A DNA stretch of 32,314 nt from NCBI RefSeq assembly GCF_031181555.1, contig NZ_JAPSKQ010000066.1, forward strand, positions 1 to 32,314, in the 5' to 3' direction. A model generated the notes under the pieces. The model was not told the DNA's origin. It searched no databases and saw only the letters and a program-made list of their open reading frames with translations. The translations under genes were made by a program, and so were the position numbers. This document shows positions 1 to 7,181 of this stretch, one piece after another. Position 1 is the first letter of the stretch. Each line of letters starts with the position of its first letter. The stretch is from Streptomyces sp. Lineage in GTDB: Bacteria; Actinomycetota; Actinomycetes; Streptomycetales; Streptomycetaceae.

Positions 1-9
1 CGTACCCCT

Positions 10-21
10 GGGGGGGGGGGG
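10..21. repeat. 12-G homopolymer tract
   Basis: Twelve consecutive G residues, followed by several shorter G runs up to about position 38. No gene covers it and the window edge is nearby, so its context is unknown. Such runs are slippage-prone and are often miscounted in assemblies; the G-rich strand could also fold as a quadruplex. Confidence 0.85.
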
Positions 22-192
22 CCGGGCGGGGCGGCGGGCGCCCCCGCCGGGCCCTTCCGTGTCCCGTGCCGCCCCGGCGGCGTTCACGGAGGGAACACGG
101 TTCCTTCACAGGGAGGATTGGATTCCGCAGGTCAGGGGTAAGACGGGCTAGGACCGAAGTGAGCAGGCCGGCCATGTGGGAGGAACCCCGAC

Positions 193-462
193 ATGCTCTT
201 GGAAGCGCTCAGCTCCGCGATTCTCGGCCTCGCTCTGGCGTGGGCGGCCACACGCCGCCTGCCGCACCGCTTTCCCGCCCGTGCCCTGGTGCTGCCGACC
301 GGCGTGGCCGGAGCCCTCTTCGGCGCCTTCCTGACGCACACCGCGCTGGACGCCGTGAACCTGCCGGCGGCCCTGCTCGGCGCGGTGACCGTCTCCGTGG
401 CCTCCCTCTCACTGCTGCTGCGCCCCGCGAGAAGGCTCCGCCGCCGGTCGGCGACCGCCTGA
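193..462 (+). CDS. Small hydrophobic membrane protein, 89 aa
   Basis: A small protein with two strongly hydrophobic segments, at about residues 3-18 and 32-75; the second is long enough for two spans. A basic Arg-rich tail (last ~12 residues) is probably cytoplasmic. The ATG follows a clear Shine-Dalgarno sequence (GGGAGGAA at 178-185) with 7 nt spacing, which supports a real gene despite its size. I recognise no catalytic motif and cannot name a family. It is convergent with the ferritin-like gene, 43 bp away. Function unknown; the membrane location is inferred from composition only. Confidence 0.7.
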   Translation: MLLEALSSAILGLALAWAATRRLPHRFPARALVLPTGVAGALFGAFLTHTALDAVNLPAALLGAVTVSVASLSLLLRPARRLRRRSATA

Positions 463-505
463 TCGGCCGCCGACGAAGACGCGGCCCCGACGGGCCGGCC
501 CGGCG

Positions 506-1261
506 TCAGGCCGCCAGCCCCAGCGCCGCCATCCGCTTGGTGTGCGCCTCGGTGATCCGGGAGAACATCCTGCCGACCTCGGCGAGGTCGAAGCCGTCCG
601 CGACCCCGCCCACGAGCATCGTCGACAGCGCGTCCCGGTCGGCGACCACCCGCTGGGACTGCGACAGCGCCTCCCCCATCAGCCGCCGCGCCCACAGCGC
701 GAGCCGTCCGCCCACGCGCGGGTCCGCGTCGATCGCCGCGCGCACCTTCTCCACGGCGAAGCCGCCGTGCCCCGTGTCGTCGAGCACGGCCAGCACCAGG
801 GCACGGGTGTCGGAGTCGAGGCGGGCCGCCACCTCCCGGTAGAAGTCGCTGGCGATGGAGTCGCCGACGTAGGCCTTGACCAGGCCCTCCAGCCAGTCGG
901 AGGGCGCCGTCTGCTTGTGGAAACCGTCGTACGCGGCGACGAACGGCTCCATCGCGCGCGTCGGCTCCTCGCCGATCTCGGCGAGCCGGTCGCGCAGCCG
1001 CTCGAAGTGGTGGAACTCGGCCGAGGCCATCTTCGCCAGCTCCGCCTTGTCCGCCAGCGTGGGCGCCAGCTTGGCGTCCTCCGCGAGCCGCTCGAACGCC
1101 GCGAGCTCCCCGTACGCGAGCGCGCCGAGCAGGTCCACGACAGCGGCGCGGTACTGCGGATCGGCGGAGGCGGCCGCCCAGTCCAGGGCGGCGACGCCGG
1201 TGTGTCCGGCGGTGGTGTCGGGGGTGTCCGCGGCGTTGTCAGGCTTGTCAGAGCTCGTCAT
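506..1261 (-). CDS. Ferritin-like di-iron protein (MiaE-like fold), 251 aa
   Basis: Helical protein resembling the ferritin-like/tRNA-hydroxylase (MiaE-like) group common in actinobacteria. Candidate di-iron ligands are Glu52 and/or Glu57 in the first helix and an E-x2-H motif (Glu82/His85), with further acidic residues in the GDSIASDFYREVA and DDTGHGGFAVEK segments. The first ~25 residues are Thr/Asp-rich and probably disordered. The ATG at 1261 was chosen because homology-like sequence begins there; in-frame sequence further upstream looks non-coding. There is no Shine-Dalgarno sequence, but TATTGT lies 7 nt before the ATG, so the transcript is probably leaderless. It is divergent from the DEAD-box helicase. 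The substrate is unknown; real tRNA hydroxylase activity is not implied. Confidence 0.8.
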   Translation of the reverse strand: MTSSDKPDNAADTPDTTAGHTGVAALDWAAASADPQYRAAVVDLLGALAYGELAAFERLAEDAKLAPTLADKAELAKMASAEFHHFERLRDRLAEIGEEPTRAMEPFVAAYDGFHKQTAPSDWLEGLVKAYVGDSIASDFYREVAARLDSDTRALVLAVLDDTGHGGFAVEKVRAAIDADPRVGGRLALWARRLMGEALSQSQRVVADRDALSTMLVGGVADGFDLAEVGRMFSRITEAHTKRMAALGLAA

Positions 1262-1648
1262 GAAGCGCACAATAGCCCGCTTGCCGGGCGCCGTAAGGTC
1301 GTGGCCGACCAGTGTGACGACGGCTACGTGACCAAATCGGCCATGGCGTGTGCGCGAATCCGGGGTATGGTGGTAAGGCGCCTGCTGAGCACTCTGACGT
1401 ACTCGACAGGCCGCATGTATGAGGATGCCCGGTCGGTGGCCCGATCGGCTCCGAACCGACAGCCCTCCCTGACCGTACGGCACATCGCGTACGACGATCG
1501 GAGGGAACCCTCAGCGGTACGAGCGCTAGAGCGTCGGCAGTGGTCCCGTGCCCTACGGCACCGCCCGTAAGGCAGCCGACGTCCCCGGCACGGTCCCTAC
1601 ACGACCCCCGCGCTCGCCTCGCACCGCGCACACAGAAGAGGCAGCACC
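1262..1648. other. 387-bp divergent intergenic region, possible structured helicase leader
   Basis: Non-coding between the ferritin-like gene (-) and the helicase (+). It contains several inverted repeats: GTCGGT at 1432-1437 with ACCGAC at 1455-1460, and GTGCC at 1548-1552 with GGCAC at 1557-1561. A GGGAAC hexamer at 1503-1508 has no matching ECF -10. If the helicase is transcribed from the left part, its 5' leader exceeds 200 nt, as is often seen for cold-induced DEAD-box genes. No promoter is clear enough to assign. Confidence 0.4.
1269..1274 (-). promoter_or_regulatory. Probable -10 box of a leaderless promoter
   Basis: TATTGT on the minus strand ends 7 nt before the ATG at 1261, placing the transcription start at or next to the A of the start codon. 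A weak -35 match (CTTACG) lies 17 nt further upstream. No ribosome-binding site is visible. Confidence 0.5.
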
Positions 1649-4123
1649 CTGACTACGACGTTCCGAGAGCTCGGGATCCTCCCCGAGACCGCCGAGGCCC
1701 TGGAGGCCGTCGGCATCATCACCCCCTTCCCCATCCAGGAGATGACGCTCCCCGTGGCCCTGTCGGGCACCGACGTCATCGGCCAGGCCAAGACCGGCAC
1801 CGGCAAGACGCTGGGCTTCGGCCTTCCGCTCCTCGAGCGCGTCACCGTTCCCGCCGACGTGGAGGCGGGCCGCGCCAGGCCCGAGGACCTCACCGACGCC
1901 CCGCAGGCCCTCGTCGTCGTCCCCACGCGCGAGCTGTGCACCCAGGTCACCAACGACCTCCTCACCGCGGGCAAGGTGCGCAACGTGCGCGTCACCGCGA
2001 TCTACGGAGGCAGGGCGTACGAGCCCCAGGTCGAGGCCCTGAAGAAGGGCGTCGACGTGGTCGTCGGCACCCCGGGCCGGCTGCTGGACCTCGCGGGCCA
2101 GAAGAAGCTGAACCTGAACCACGTCAGGGCCCTCGTCCTCGACGAGGCCGACGAGATGCTCGACCTGGGCTTCCTGCCCGACGTCGAGAAGATCATCAAT
2201 CTGCTTCCGGCCCGGCGCCAGACCATGCTGTTCTCGGCGACCATGCCGGGCGCGGTCATCGGACTGGCCCGCCGCTACATGTCGCAGCCCACGCACATCC
2301 GCGCCACGGCGCCGGACGACGAGGGCGCGACGGTGGCGAACACCAAGCAGTTCGTCTACCGCGCGCACAACATGGACAAGCCCGAGATGGTCGCGCGCAT
2401 CCTGCAGGCCGAGGGCCGCGGGCTGGCCATGATCTTCTGCCGCACCAAGCGCACCGCCGCCGACCTCGCCGACCAGCTCAAGCAGCGCGGCTTCGCCTCC
2501 GGCGCGGTCCACGGCGACCTGGGCCAGGGCGCCCGCGAGCAGGCGCTGCGCGCGTTCCGCAACGGCAAGGTGGACGTGCTCGTCTGCACCGACGTCGCCG
2601 CCCGCGGCATCGACGTCGAGGGCGTGACGCACGTCATCAACTACCAGTCGCCGGAAGAGGAGAAGACGTACCTGCACCGCATCGGCCGTACGGGCCGCGC
2701 GGGCGCGAAGGGTACGGCGATCACGCTGGTCGACTGGGACGACATCCCGCGCTGGCAGCTGATCAACAAGGCGCTGGACCTGGGCTTCGGCGACCCGCCG
2801 GAGACGTACTCCACCTCCCCGCACCTCTTCAGCGACCTCGGTATCCCCGAGGGCACCAAGGGCGTCCTGCCGCGTTCGGAGCGCACGCGCGCCGGGCTGG
2901 ACGCGGAGGAGCTGGAGGACCTGGGCGAGCCGGGCGGCCGCGGACCGCGCGGGCGCGGTGGCCGGAGCGGGCGGAGCGACTCCCGTTCCGCCGAGCAGGA
3001 GACCCCGGCCCGTACGCCGCGACGCCGTCGCCGTACGCGTGGCGGTGCGCCGCTGGACGGGACGAGCGGGCAGCCCGCGGCCCCGGCCGCCGAGGGCACC
3101 GGCGAGGCGGAGGGCGGTACGGCCGTCCGCACCCCGCGCCGCCGTCGCCGTATGCGCGGCGGAGTCCCGGCCGAGACGGCGCCGGCCGCGACGACCGCGG
3201 TCGAGCCCACGGAGCCGGCGCGGTCCGCCCAGTCCGCTGTCGCCACGGCCGAGGGCACGGCCGGGGACGCCCCCGAGGCCCCCGAGAAGCCGCGCCGCCG
3301 CCGGACCCGCAAGGCCGCGGAGACGACGGCGGTGGGCACCGCGGCCGTGGTCACCCCGTCGGCCGAGGAGAGCGCGGTGGTCCCCGGGGCCCCGGTGACG
3401 ACGGACGCGGACGCGGCGTCGGTCACGGAGCCCGAGTCCCCCGTCGCCGAGCCGCGCCGCCGCCGGACCCGCAAGACCGCGGCTGCGGCTGCGGAGACGG
3501 CGGTCGACACGGCCGAGGGAACCACCGAGCCGGCCGAGGCAGCCGTCGAGCCGGCGCAGGAGCCGGAGGCAGCGGCGGAGGCCAAGCCCCGGCGGACCCG
3601 GAAGGCCACGGCCAAGAAGGCCGAAGCAGCCGTCGACACGGCGGAGACCACCGAGGCCAAGCCGCGCCGCCGCACCCGCAAGACCGCCGAGCCCGCCGCG
3701 ACCGTCGCCGACATCCCGGCACAGGCCGCACAGGAGCCGGAGGCCACGCCCCGGCGCACGCGGAAGGCCACGGCCAAGAAGGCCGAGGCAGCCGTCGACA
3801 CGGCGGAGACCGCGGAGGCCAGGCCGCGCCGCCGCACCCGCAAGACCGCCGAACCCGCCGCGCAGGAGCCGGAGGCCACCGCGGAGGCCAAGCCCCGGCG
3901 GACCCGGAAGTCGGCGGCCACGGCCGCCACCGAGTCCGTCGACACGGCGGAGACCGCGGAGGCCAAGCCGCGCCGCCGCACCCGCAAGACCGCCGAACCC
4001 GCCGCGACCGTCGCCGACATCCCGGCACAGGCCGCACAGGAGCCGGAGGCAGCGGCAGCGGCGAAGCCCAGGGTCCGCCGCACCCGCAAGGCCACGGCCG
4101 CCGCGGAGTCCGCGGAGGGCTGA
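1649..4123 (+). CDS. DEAD-box ATP-dependent RNA helicase with basic repeat tail, 824 aa
   Basis: Unwinds RNA duplexes using ATP; probably acts in ribosome assembly, mRNA decay or cold adaptation. Motifs in order: Q motif (PIQ ending at Gln30), Walker A AKTGTGKT (47-54), PTREL, TPGR, DEAD (165-168), SAT (196-198), then ARGID and HRIGRTGR in the second RecA-like domain. The core ends near residue 380. From about 428 onward there is a low-complexity tail of ~400 residues: RGG-like patches, two RRRRxRGG boxes and nine RRTRK-type boxes in Ala/Glu/Thr-rich spacers. Start: no ATG, GTG or TTG lies between the upstream in-frame stop (1568) and the Q motif. CTG at 1649, with AAGAGG 7 nt upstream, is the only sensible start; ATG at 1742 would delete the Q motif. 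A strong terminator follows. Confidence 0.95.
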   Translation: MTTTFRELGILPETAEALEAVGIITPFPIQEMTLPVALSGTDVIGQAKTGTGKTLGFGLPLLERVTVPADVEAGRARPEDLTDAPQALVVVPTRELCTQVTNDLLTAGKVRNVRVTAIYGGRAYEPQVEALKKGVDVVVGTPGRLLDLAGQKKLNLNHVRALVLDEADEMLDLGFLPDVEKIINLLPARRQTMLFSATMPGAVIGLARRYMSQPTHIRATAPDDEGATVANTKQFVYRAHNMDKPEMVARILQAEGRGLAMIFCRTKRTAADLADQLKQRGFASGAVHGDLGQGAREQALRAFRNGKVDVLVCTDVAARGIDVEGVTHVINYQSPEEEKTYLHRIGRTGRAGAKGTAITLVDWDDIPRWQLINKALDLGFGDPPETYSTSPHLFSDLGIPEGTKGVLPRSERTRAGLDAEELEDLGEPGGRGPRGRGGRSGRSDSRSAEQETPARTPRRRRRTRGGAPLDGTSGQPAAPAAEGTGEAEGGTAVRTPRRRRRMRGGVPAETAPAATTAVEPTEPARSAQSAVATAEGTAGDAPEAPEKPRRRRTRKAAETTAVGTAAVVTPSAEESAVVPGAPVTTDADAASVTEPESPVAEPRRRRTRKTAAAAAETAVDTAEGTTEPAEAAVEPAQEPEAAAEAKPRRTRKATAKKAEAAVDTAETTEAKPRRRTRKTAEPAATVADIPAQAAQEPEATPRRTRKATAKKAEAAVDTAETAEARPRRRTRKTAEPAAQEPEATAEAKPRRTRKSAATAATESVDTAETAEAKPRRRTRKTAEPAATVADIPAQAAQEPEAAAAAKPRVRRTRKATAAAESAEG
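3010..4115 (+). repeat. Degenerate tandem repeats encoding the helicase basic tail
   Basis: Direct repeats at DNA level encode alternating KPRRRTRKTAEPA-type and PRRTRKATAKK-type units. A segment of about 70 bp beginning near 3681 recurs almost unchanged near 3987, and similar blocks start near 3594, 3750 and 3890. Unit spacing varies. Such arrays expand and contract by recombination, so the tail length probably differs between related strains. Confidence 0.8.
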
Positions 4124-4131
4124 CGCACCAT

Positions 4132-4173
4132 CCGACGGCCCGGCCCCACACCTCCGTGGGGCCGGGCCGTCGG
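4132..4173 (+). terminator. Perfect 18-bp hairpin after the helicase
   Basis: Arms 4132-4149 and 4156-4173 are perfectly complementary around a 6-nt loop, starting 8 nt after the helicase stop codon. There is no U-tract, as is usual for Streptomyces terminators. Confidence 0.85.
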
Positions 4174-4235
4174 CGTGTCCGTGCCCATCGCCCCGGAAAA
4201 CGGGGACGGGGCGGGGCCGTCGCCGCCCCGCCCGC

Positions 4236-4241
4236 TACCCT
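4236..4241 (+). promoter_or_regulatory. Probable -10 box of a leaderless promoter
   Basis: TACCCT followed by six C residues and then the GTG start at 4248. The preceding stretch is pyrimidine-rich with no Shine-Dalgarno sequence, so transcription probably begins at the start codon. Confidence 0.5.
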
Positions 4242-4247
4242 CCCCCC

Positions 4248-5132
4248 GTGACCAGCCACTCCACGCCCGCCGCCGTCCCGCCCCACCACTCCCGGACCCA
4301 CCGGCTCCGCACCTCGCGCGGGGAGTTCGCCGTCGTGGACGTGCCGCCGGCCGCCGGAGCCGAGGAGAAGGGGGTCGCGTTGCTGCTGCCCGGGTTCACC
4401 GGCAGCAAGGAGGACTTCGCGCTGGTGCACGGGCCGCTCGCCGCGCGCGGGTATCGCAGCGTCGCCGTGGACGGGCGGGGGCAGCACGAGTCGGACGGGC
4501 CCGCCGACGACGAAACCGCCTACGCCCAGGCCGAATTGGCGCGGGACGTGCTCGCTCAGGCCGAGGCGCTCGGCGGGTCCGTGCATCTCGTCGGACACTC
4601 GCTCGGCGGCCAGATCGCCCGTGCCGCCGTCCTCCTGGACCACTCCCCCTTCCGCTCGCTCACCCTTGTCTCCTCCGGCCCGGGACGGATCTCCGTCTCC
4701 CAGGAGCAGCGCGTGAAGCTGCTGCGGGACGCGCTCGCGGTGATGTCGATGGCGGAGTGCTGGGAGGCGATCCTGGCCATGGGGCCGCCCGAGGAGGTCG
4801 GCGGCCCGGCGCGCGGGATCGGCGACCGGGAGCAGTTGCGCCGCCGCTGGCTGGGCACCGCGCCCGCGCAGTTGCTCGCCACGGGGCGGCAGTTGTGCGC
4901 CGAGCCGGACCGGGTGGCCGAACTCGCCGCCGTGCCGCTGCCGTTCCACGTCCTGTCCGGCGCGCACGACGACACCTGGCCGGTCGCGGACCTCGACGAG
5001 ATGGCCGTACGGCTGAAGGCGCACCGCACCGTCGTCGACGGGGCCGGGCATTCGCCCACCGTCGACGCGCCGGCGCCGACCGCCCGTGCCCTCGCCGACT
5101 TCTGGGACGGGCTCCGTCGCGGCGGCCAGTAA
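4248..5132 (+). CDS. Alpha/beta hydrolase, 294 aa
   Basis: A single-domain alpha/beta-hydrolase. The nucleophile elbow GHSLGG places the catalytic serine at 118; the acid is likely Asp241 or Asp242 (AHDDTWP) and the base His268 (GAGHSP). The oxyanion-hole strand ends in LLLPGFTGS (about 45-53). A D-G-R-G-Q-H segment near 75-80 resembles the DxRGxGxS motif of esterases and haloperoxidase-type members. No signal peptide, so cytoplasmic. The GTG start lacks a ribosome-binding site but has a -10-like hexamer at leaderless spacing. It is convergent with the NYN-domain gene (26 bp between stops). Substrate cannot be predicted. Confidence 0.88.
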   Translation: MTSHSTPAAVPPHHSRTHRLRTSRGEFAVVDVPPAAGAEEKGVALLLPGFTGSKEDFALVHGPLAARGYRSVAVDGRGQHESDGPADDETAYAQAELARDVLAQAEALGGSVHLVGHSLGGQIARAAVLLDHSPFRSLTLVSSGPGRISVSQEQRVKLLRDALAVMSMAECWEAILAMGPPEEVGGPARGIGDREQLRRRWLGTAPAQLLATGRQLCAEPDRVAELAAVPLPFHVLSGAHDDTWPVADLDEMAVRLKAHRTVVDGAGHSPTVDAPAPTARALADFWDGLRRGGQ

Positions 5133-5158
5133 GCGTGGCGGCCGGTGGTGCGCCGGCG

Positions 5159-6061
5159 TCAGTACTGCGCCTGCAGGTGGTCCCAGAAGCCGTCGCGCAG
5201 AGCGCGCCGCAGGTCCGCCTGGCCCCGCAGGGAGTACTGGAGCAGGCCCTCCGCCTCCACCAGCAGGTCCTGGTCGACCGAGCCGGGCAGGTAGGGGTGG
5301 CCGGGGAGCAGTTCCAGCAGGGCGTCCCGGCCGCGCGCGGCGAGCCACTTCGCGGCGATCTGCGCACCGACGAAGCGGACGTCCTCACGGGTGGGCCGGC
5401 CCGTCACGGGCTCGTAGGCCGGGGCCGTGCGCCGGGAGACGTAGGGCTTGAAGAAGTCGAGGTCGAGGGTGCGCTGGCTGTCGACCTCCCAGAGCAGCGG
5501 CTCGGCCTGGTTGCGGCCCTCGGGTGCCTCGATGCCCCAGAGGTGGACCCGGGCGCCGTACCCCTGCGCCGCCTCGACCGCCGAGACGAGGTCCTCGTCG
5601 CCGCCGAGCAGGGCGGCGTCGCTGATGGCGCGGTGCCGGGCCAGTGACTCCAGGTCGGAGCGGATCAGGGAGTCGACGCCCTTCTGCTGGTTGCTGGCGT
5701 TGAGGTTGCCGAGGCGGACCTTGACGTCGGGGAGCTCGGCGATGGACTGCTGCTCGGCGGTGTGGATGCGGCGTCGGGCACCGTCGTACCAGTAGACCCG
5801 CAGCAGCCTGCTGTCCGCGAAGACGGTGCGGGCGCGGTCGATGAGCGCGTCGATGAGTCCCTCGGCGTCGAGGTCGAAGGCCCGGCGGTCCTCGGTCCCG
5901 GCCACGAGCCGCCCCGCGGCCGCGTACAGATAGCCGGCGTCGACGAAGATCGCGTGCGTCGAGGGCGTCTTCGCCACCTCGGCGAGCATGCGCTGGAGCA
6001 ACTCGTTCGTGCGGTCGATGCGGGCGCTCAGGGCCGCGAGGTCTTCGTTCATCCCCTCCAT
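5159..6061 (-). CDS. NYN-domain protein (PIN-like nuclease fold), about 300 aa
   Basis: An N-terminal helix (about residues 4-30) with heptad-like spacing precedes an NYN/LabA-like domain. The acidic residues expected to bind metal are visible in HAIFVDAGYLYAA, QKGVDSLIRSDL and LLGGDEDLVSAV, the arrangement of PIN/FLAP-type ribonucleases. The C-terminal ~100 residues form a separate helical region. Likely role: cytoplasmic RNA processing or decay; activity is not proven. The start is uncertain: ATG 6061 (AGGA just upstream), ATG 6052 and GTG 6076 are all possible. A -10-like TAGCGT at 6080-6075 overlaps the GTG, which argues for 6061. It is divergent from the 50-aa gene across an AT-rich region. 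Confidence 0.85.
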   Translation of the reverse strand: MEGMNEDLAALSARIDRTNELLQRMLAEVAKTPSTHAIFVDAGYLYAAAGRLVAGTEDRRAFDLDAEGLIDALIDRARTVFADSRLLRVYWYDGARRRIHTAEQQSIAELPDVKVRLGNLNASNQQKGVDSLIRSDLESLARHRAISDAALLGGDEDLVSAVEAAQGYGARVHLWGIEAPEGRNQAEPLLWEVDSQRTLDLDFFKPYVSRRTAPAYEPVTGRPTREDVRFVGAQIAAKWLAARGRDALLELLPGHPYLPGSVDQDLLVEAEGLLQYSLRGQADLRRALRDGFWDHLQAQY

Positions 6062-6161
6062 TGTCCTGGCGGTCACGCTACGAACACAACTGGTCCCAAT
6101 CGGTCCCCTTCGAAACTCTTACCAGTCAGTATTTAATCGATCGAAAAATTTCTTTAGCGTA

Positions 6162-6188
6162 GGGAATGTTTGTATCGCACAGATCGTT
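6162..6188 (+). promoter_or_regulatory. SigR-type promoter (GGGAAT-N18-GTT)
   Basis: GGGAAT at 6162-6167, exactly 18 nt, then GTT at 6186-6188. This matches the published Streptomyces SigR (thiol-oxidative stress) consensus GGAAT-N18-GTT. It lies about 90 nt upstream of the 50-aa gene, on the same strand, in an unusually AT-rich stretch (6115-6175). Confidence 0.6.
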
Positions 6189-6278
6189 GTCACTCGTGGA
6201 GCTTGGGCCCGACCGGCCCGGGAACCGTCCACCGAGTAGTTCTCCTTCAGGAGGATGACCAGACGAAGGGAGAAGCCC

Positions 6279-6431
6279 ATGCGCTTCGAAATCATGCGAC
6301 TCGACGACGTCGACGGCACGCCCGTGGACACGACCGTCGTGGACGCCGCCTCCGTCAACCGCATCGTTCAGCAGGCCGCCGCCGTCGGGCAGCGCCTGTG
6401 GATCCGCCCCGCCGACACGTCGGCCTCATAA
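6279..6431 (+). CDS. Small acidic protein, 50 aa
   Basis: ATG 6279 is preceded by AAGGGAG (6266-6272) with 6 nt spacing, and the frame ends at TAA 6431 just before a strong hairpin. The protein begins MRFEIMRLDD and ends WIRPADTSAS. It looks like a beta strand, an acidic loop (VDGTPVDTTVVDA), an amphipathic helix (about 24-37) and a final strand. It has no cysteine, signal peptide or membrane segment. An in-frame ATG at 6255 would add eight basic residues but abuts its AGGAGG. The upstream SigR-type element suggests induction by thiol-oxidative stress. I do not recognise the family; the complete cassette of promoter, ribosome site and terminator supports a real gene. Confidence 0.72.
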   Translation: MRFEIMRLDDVDGTPVDTTVVDAASVNRIVQQAAAVGQRLWIRPADTSAS

Positions 6432-6474
6432 CGCGCGAGCCGGCCCCAGGGCCCGCCGGCGCCTCCGTTCGCTT

Positions 6475-6510
6475 CGGAGCCCCCGTACCGCGATCGGTAC
6501 GGGGGCTCCG
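6475..6510. terminator. Bidirectional 16-bp hairpin
   Basis: Arms 6475-6490 and 6495-6510 are perfect complements with a 4-nt loop. It lies between the 50-aa gene (+) and marC-like gene (-) and can serve both. Confidence 0.85.
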
Positions 6511-6527
6511 CGCGTCCTGCGGGCGGG

Positions 6528-7133
6528 TCAGCCGCCCCGGATCACCTGGGTGACGCCGTTGATGATCTGCTGCACGGCGATCGCGGAGAGCATCATGCCC
6601 GCGAGGCGCGTCACCAGGACCACGCCGCCGTCCTTGATGACCCGGATGATCAGCAGCGAGTACCGCATCGCCAGCCACAGCACGACATGGATGGCGAGGA
6701 TCGCCGACCACACCGAGACCTGCCCGGTGACGTCGTCCGCCTTCTGCACGGCCAGGATGACCGACACGATCGCGCCGGGCCCCGCCAGCAGCGGCATGCC
6801 CAGCGGGACCAGCGCGACGTTGACGTCCTTGGTCTGCTGGGGCTCGTCGGACTTGCCGGTGAGCAGGTCGAGCGCGATCAGCAGGAGCAGCAGCCCGCCC
6901 GCGATCATCAGTGCGGGCACCGACACGTGCAGGTAGTCGAGGATCTGGTGGCCGAGCAGCCCGAAGACGGCGATCACGCCACCGGCCACGCACACGGCCT
7001 GGAAGGCCATCCGCTTCTGCACCTTGGCGGGCCGGCCGGCGGTCAGGCCGAGGAAGATCGGGGTGATCCCAGGGGGATCCATGATGACAAAAAGGGTCAG
7101 AAAGAGAGAGCCGAAGACGGCGACGTCGAACAT
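6528..7133 (-). CDS. MarC/UPF0056 family integral membrane protein, 201 aa
   Basis: Six hydrophobic segments of typical MarC length. Family hallmarks are the N-terminal FVIMDPPGITPIFLGLT segment and the mid-protein PLGMPLLAGPGAIVSVI segment, which repeat the same inverted topology. Members are inner-membrane proteins of unknown transport role; the early link to multiple antibiotic resistance in E. coli was not upheld, so no resistance function is claimed. The ATG has AAGG 5 nt upstream. It lies 48 bp after the PHP gene on the same strand and is probably co-transcribed with it. Confidence 0.93.
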   Translation of the reverse strand: MFDVAVFGSLFLTLFVIMDPPGITPIFLGLTAGRPAKVQKRMAFQAVCVAGGVIAVFGLLGHQILDYLHVSVPALMIAGGLLLLLIALDLLTGKSDEPQQTKDVNVALVPLGMPLLAGPGAIVSVILAVQKADDVTGQVSVWSAILAIHVVLWLAMRYSLLIIRVIKDGGVVLVTRLAGMMLSAIAVQQIINGVTQVIRGG

Positions 7134-7181
7134 GACTGCCTTGCTGAAGGACGAACGAAAGGTGGGCGGGGAGGACGGGCC

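Noticed and set aside
91..105. GGGAAC near 91 as an ECF promoter for the first gene
   Set aside because: No CGTT at 16-17 nt spacing; the nearby GGTTCC only makes a short inverted repeat.
1503..1508. GGGAAC upstream of the helicase as a stress promoter
   Set aside because: No ECF or SigR -10 element at the correct distance.
2641..4188. 515-codon antisense frame over the helicase tail, rich in Ser/Val/Ala with RVRRRG repeats
   Set aside because: It mirrors the basic repeats on the other strand and has no domain or ribosome site; GC-rich DNA creates such open antisense frames.
3423..5348. 641-codon minus-strand frame across helicase and hydrolase
   Set aside because: Low-complexity Pro/Arg/Gly composition, conflicts with two well-supported genes.
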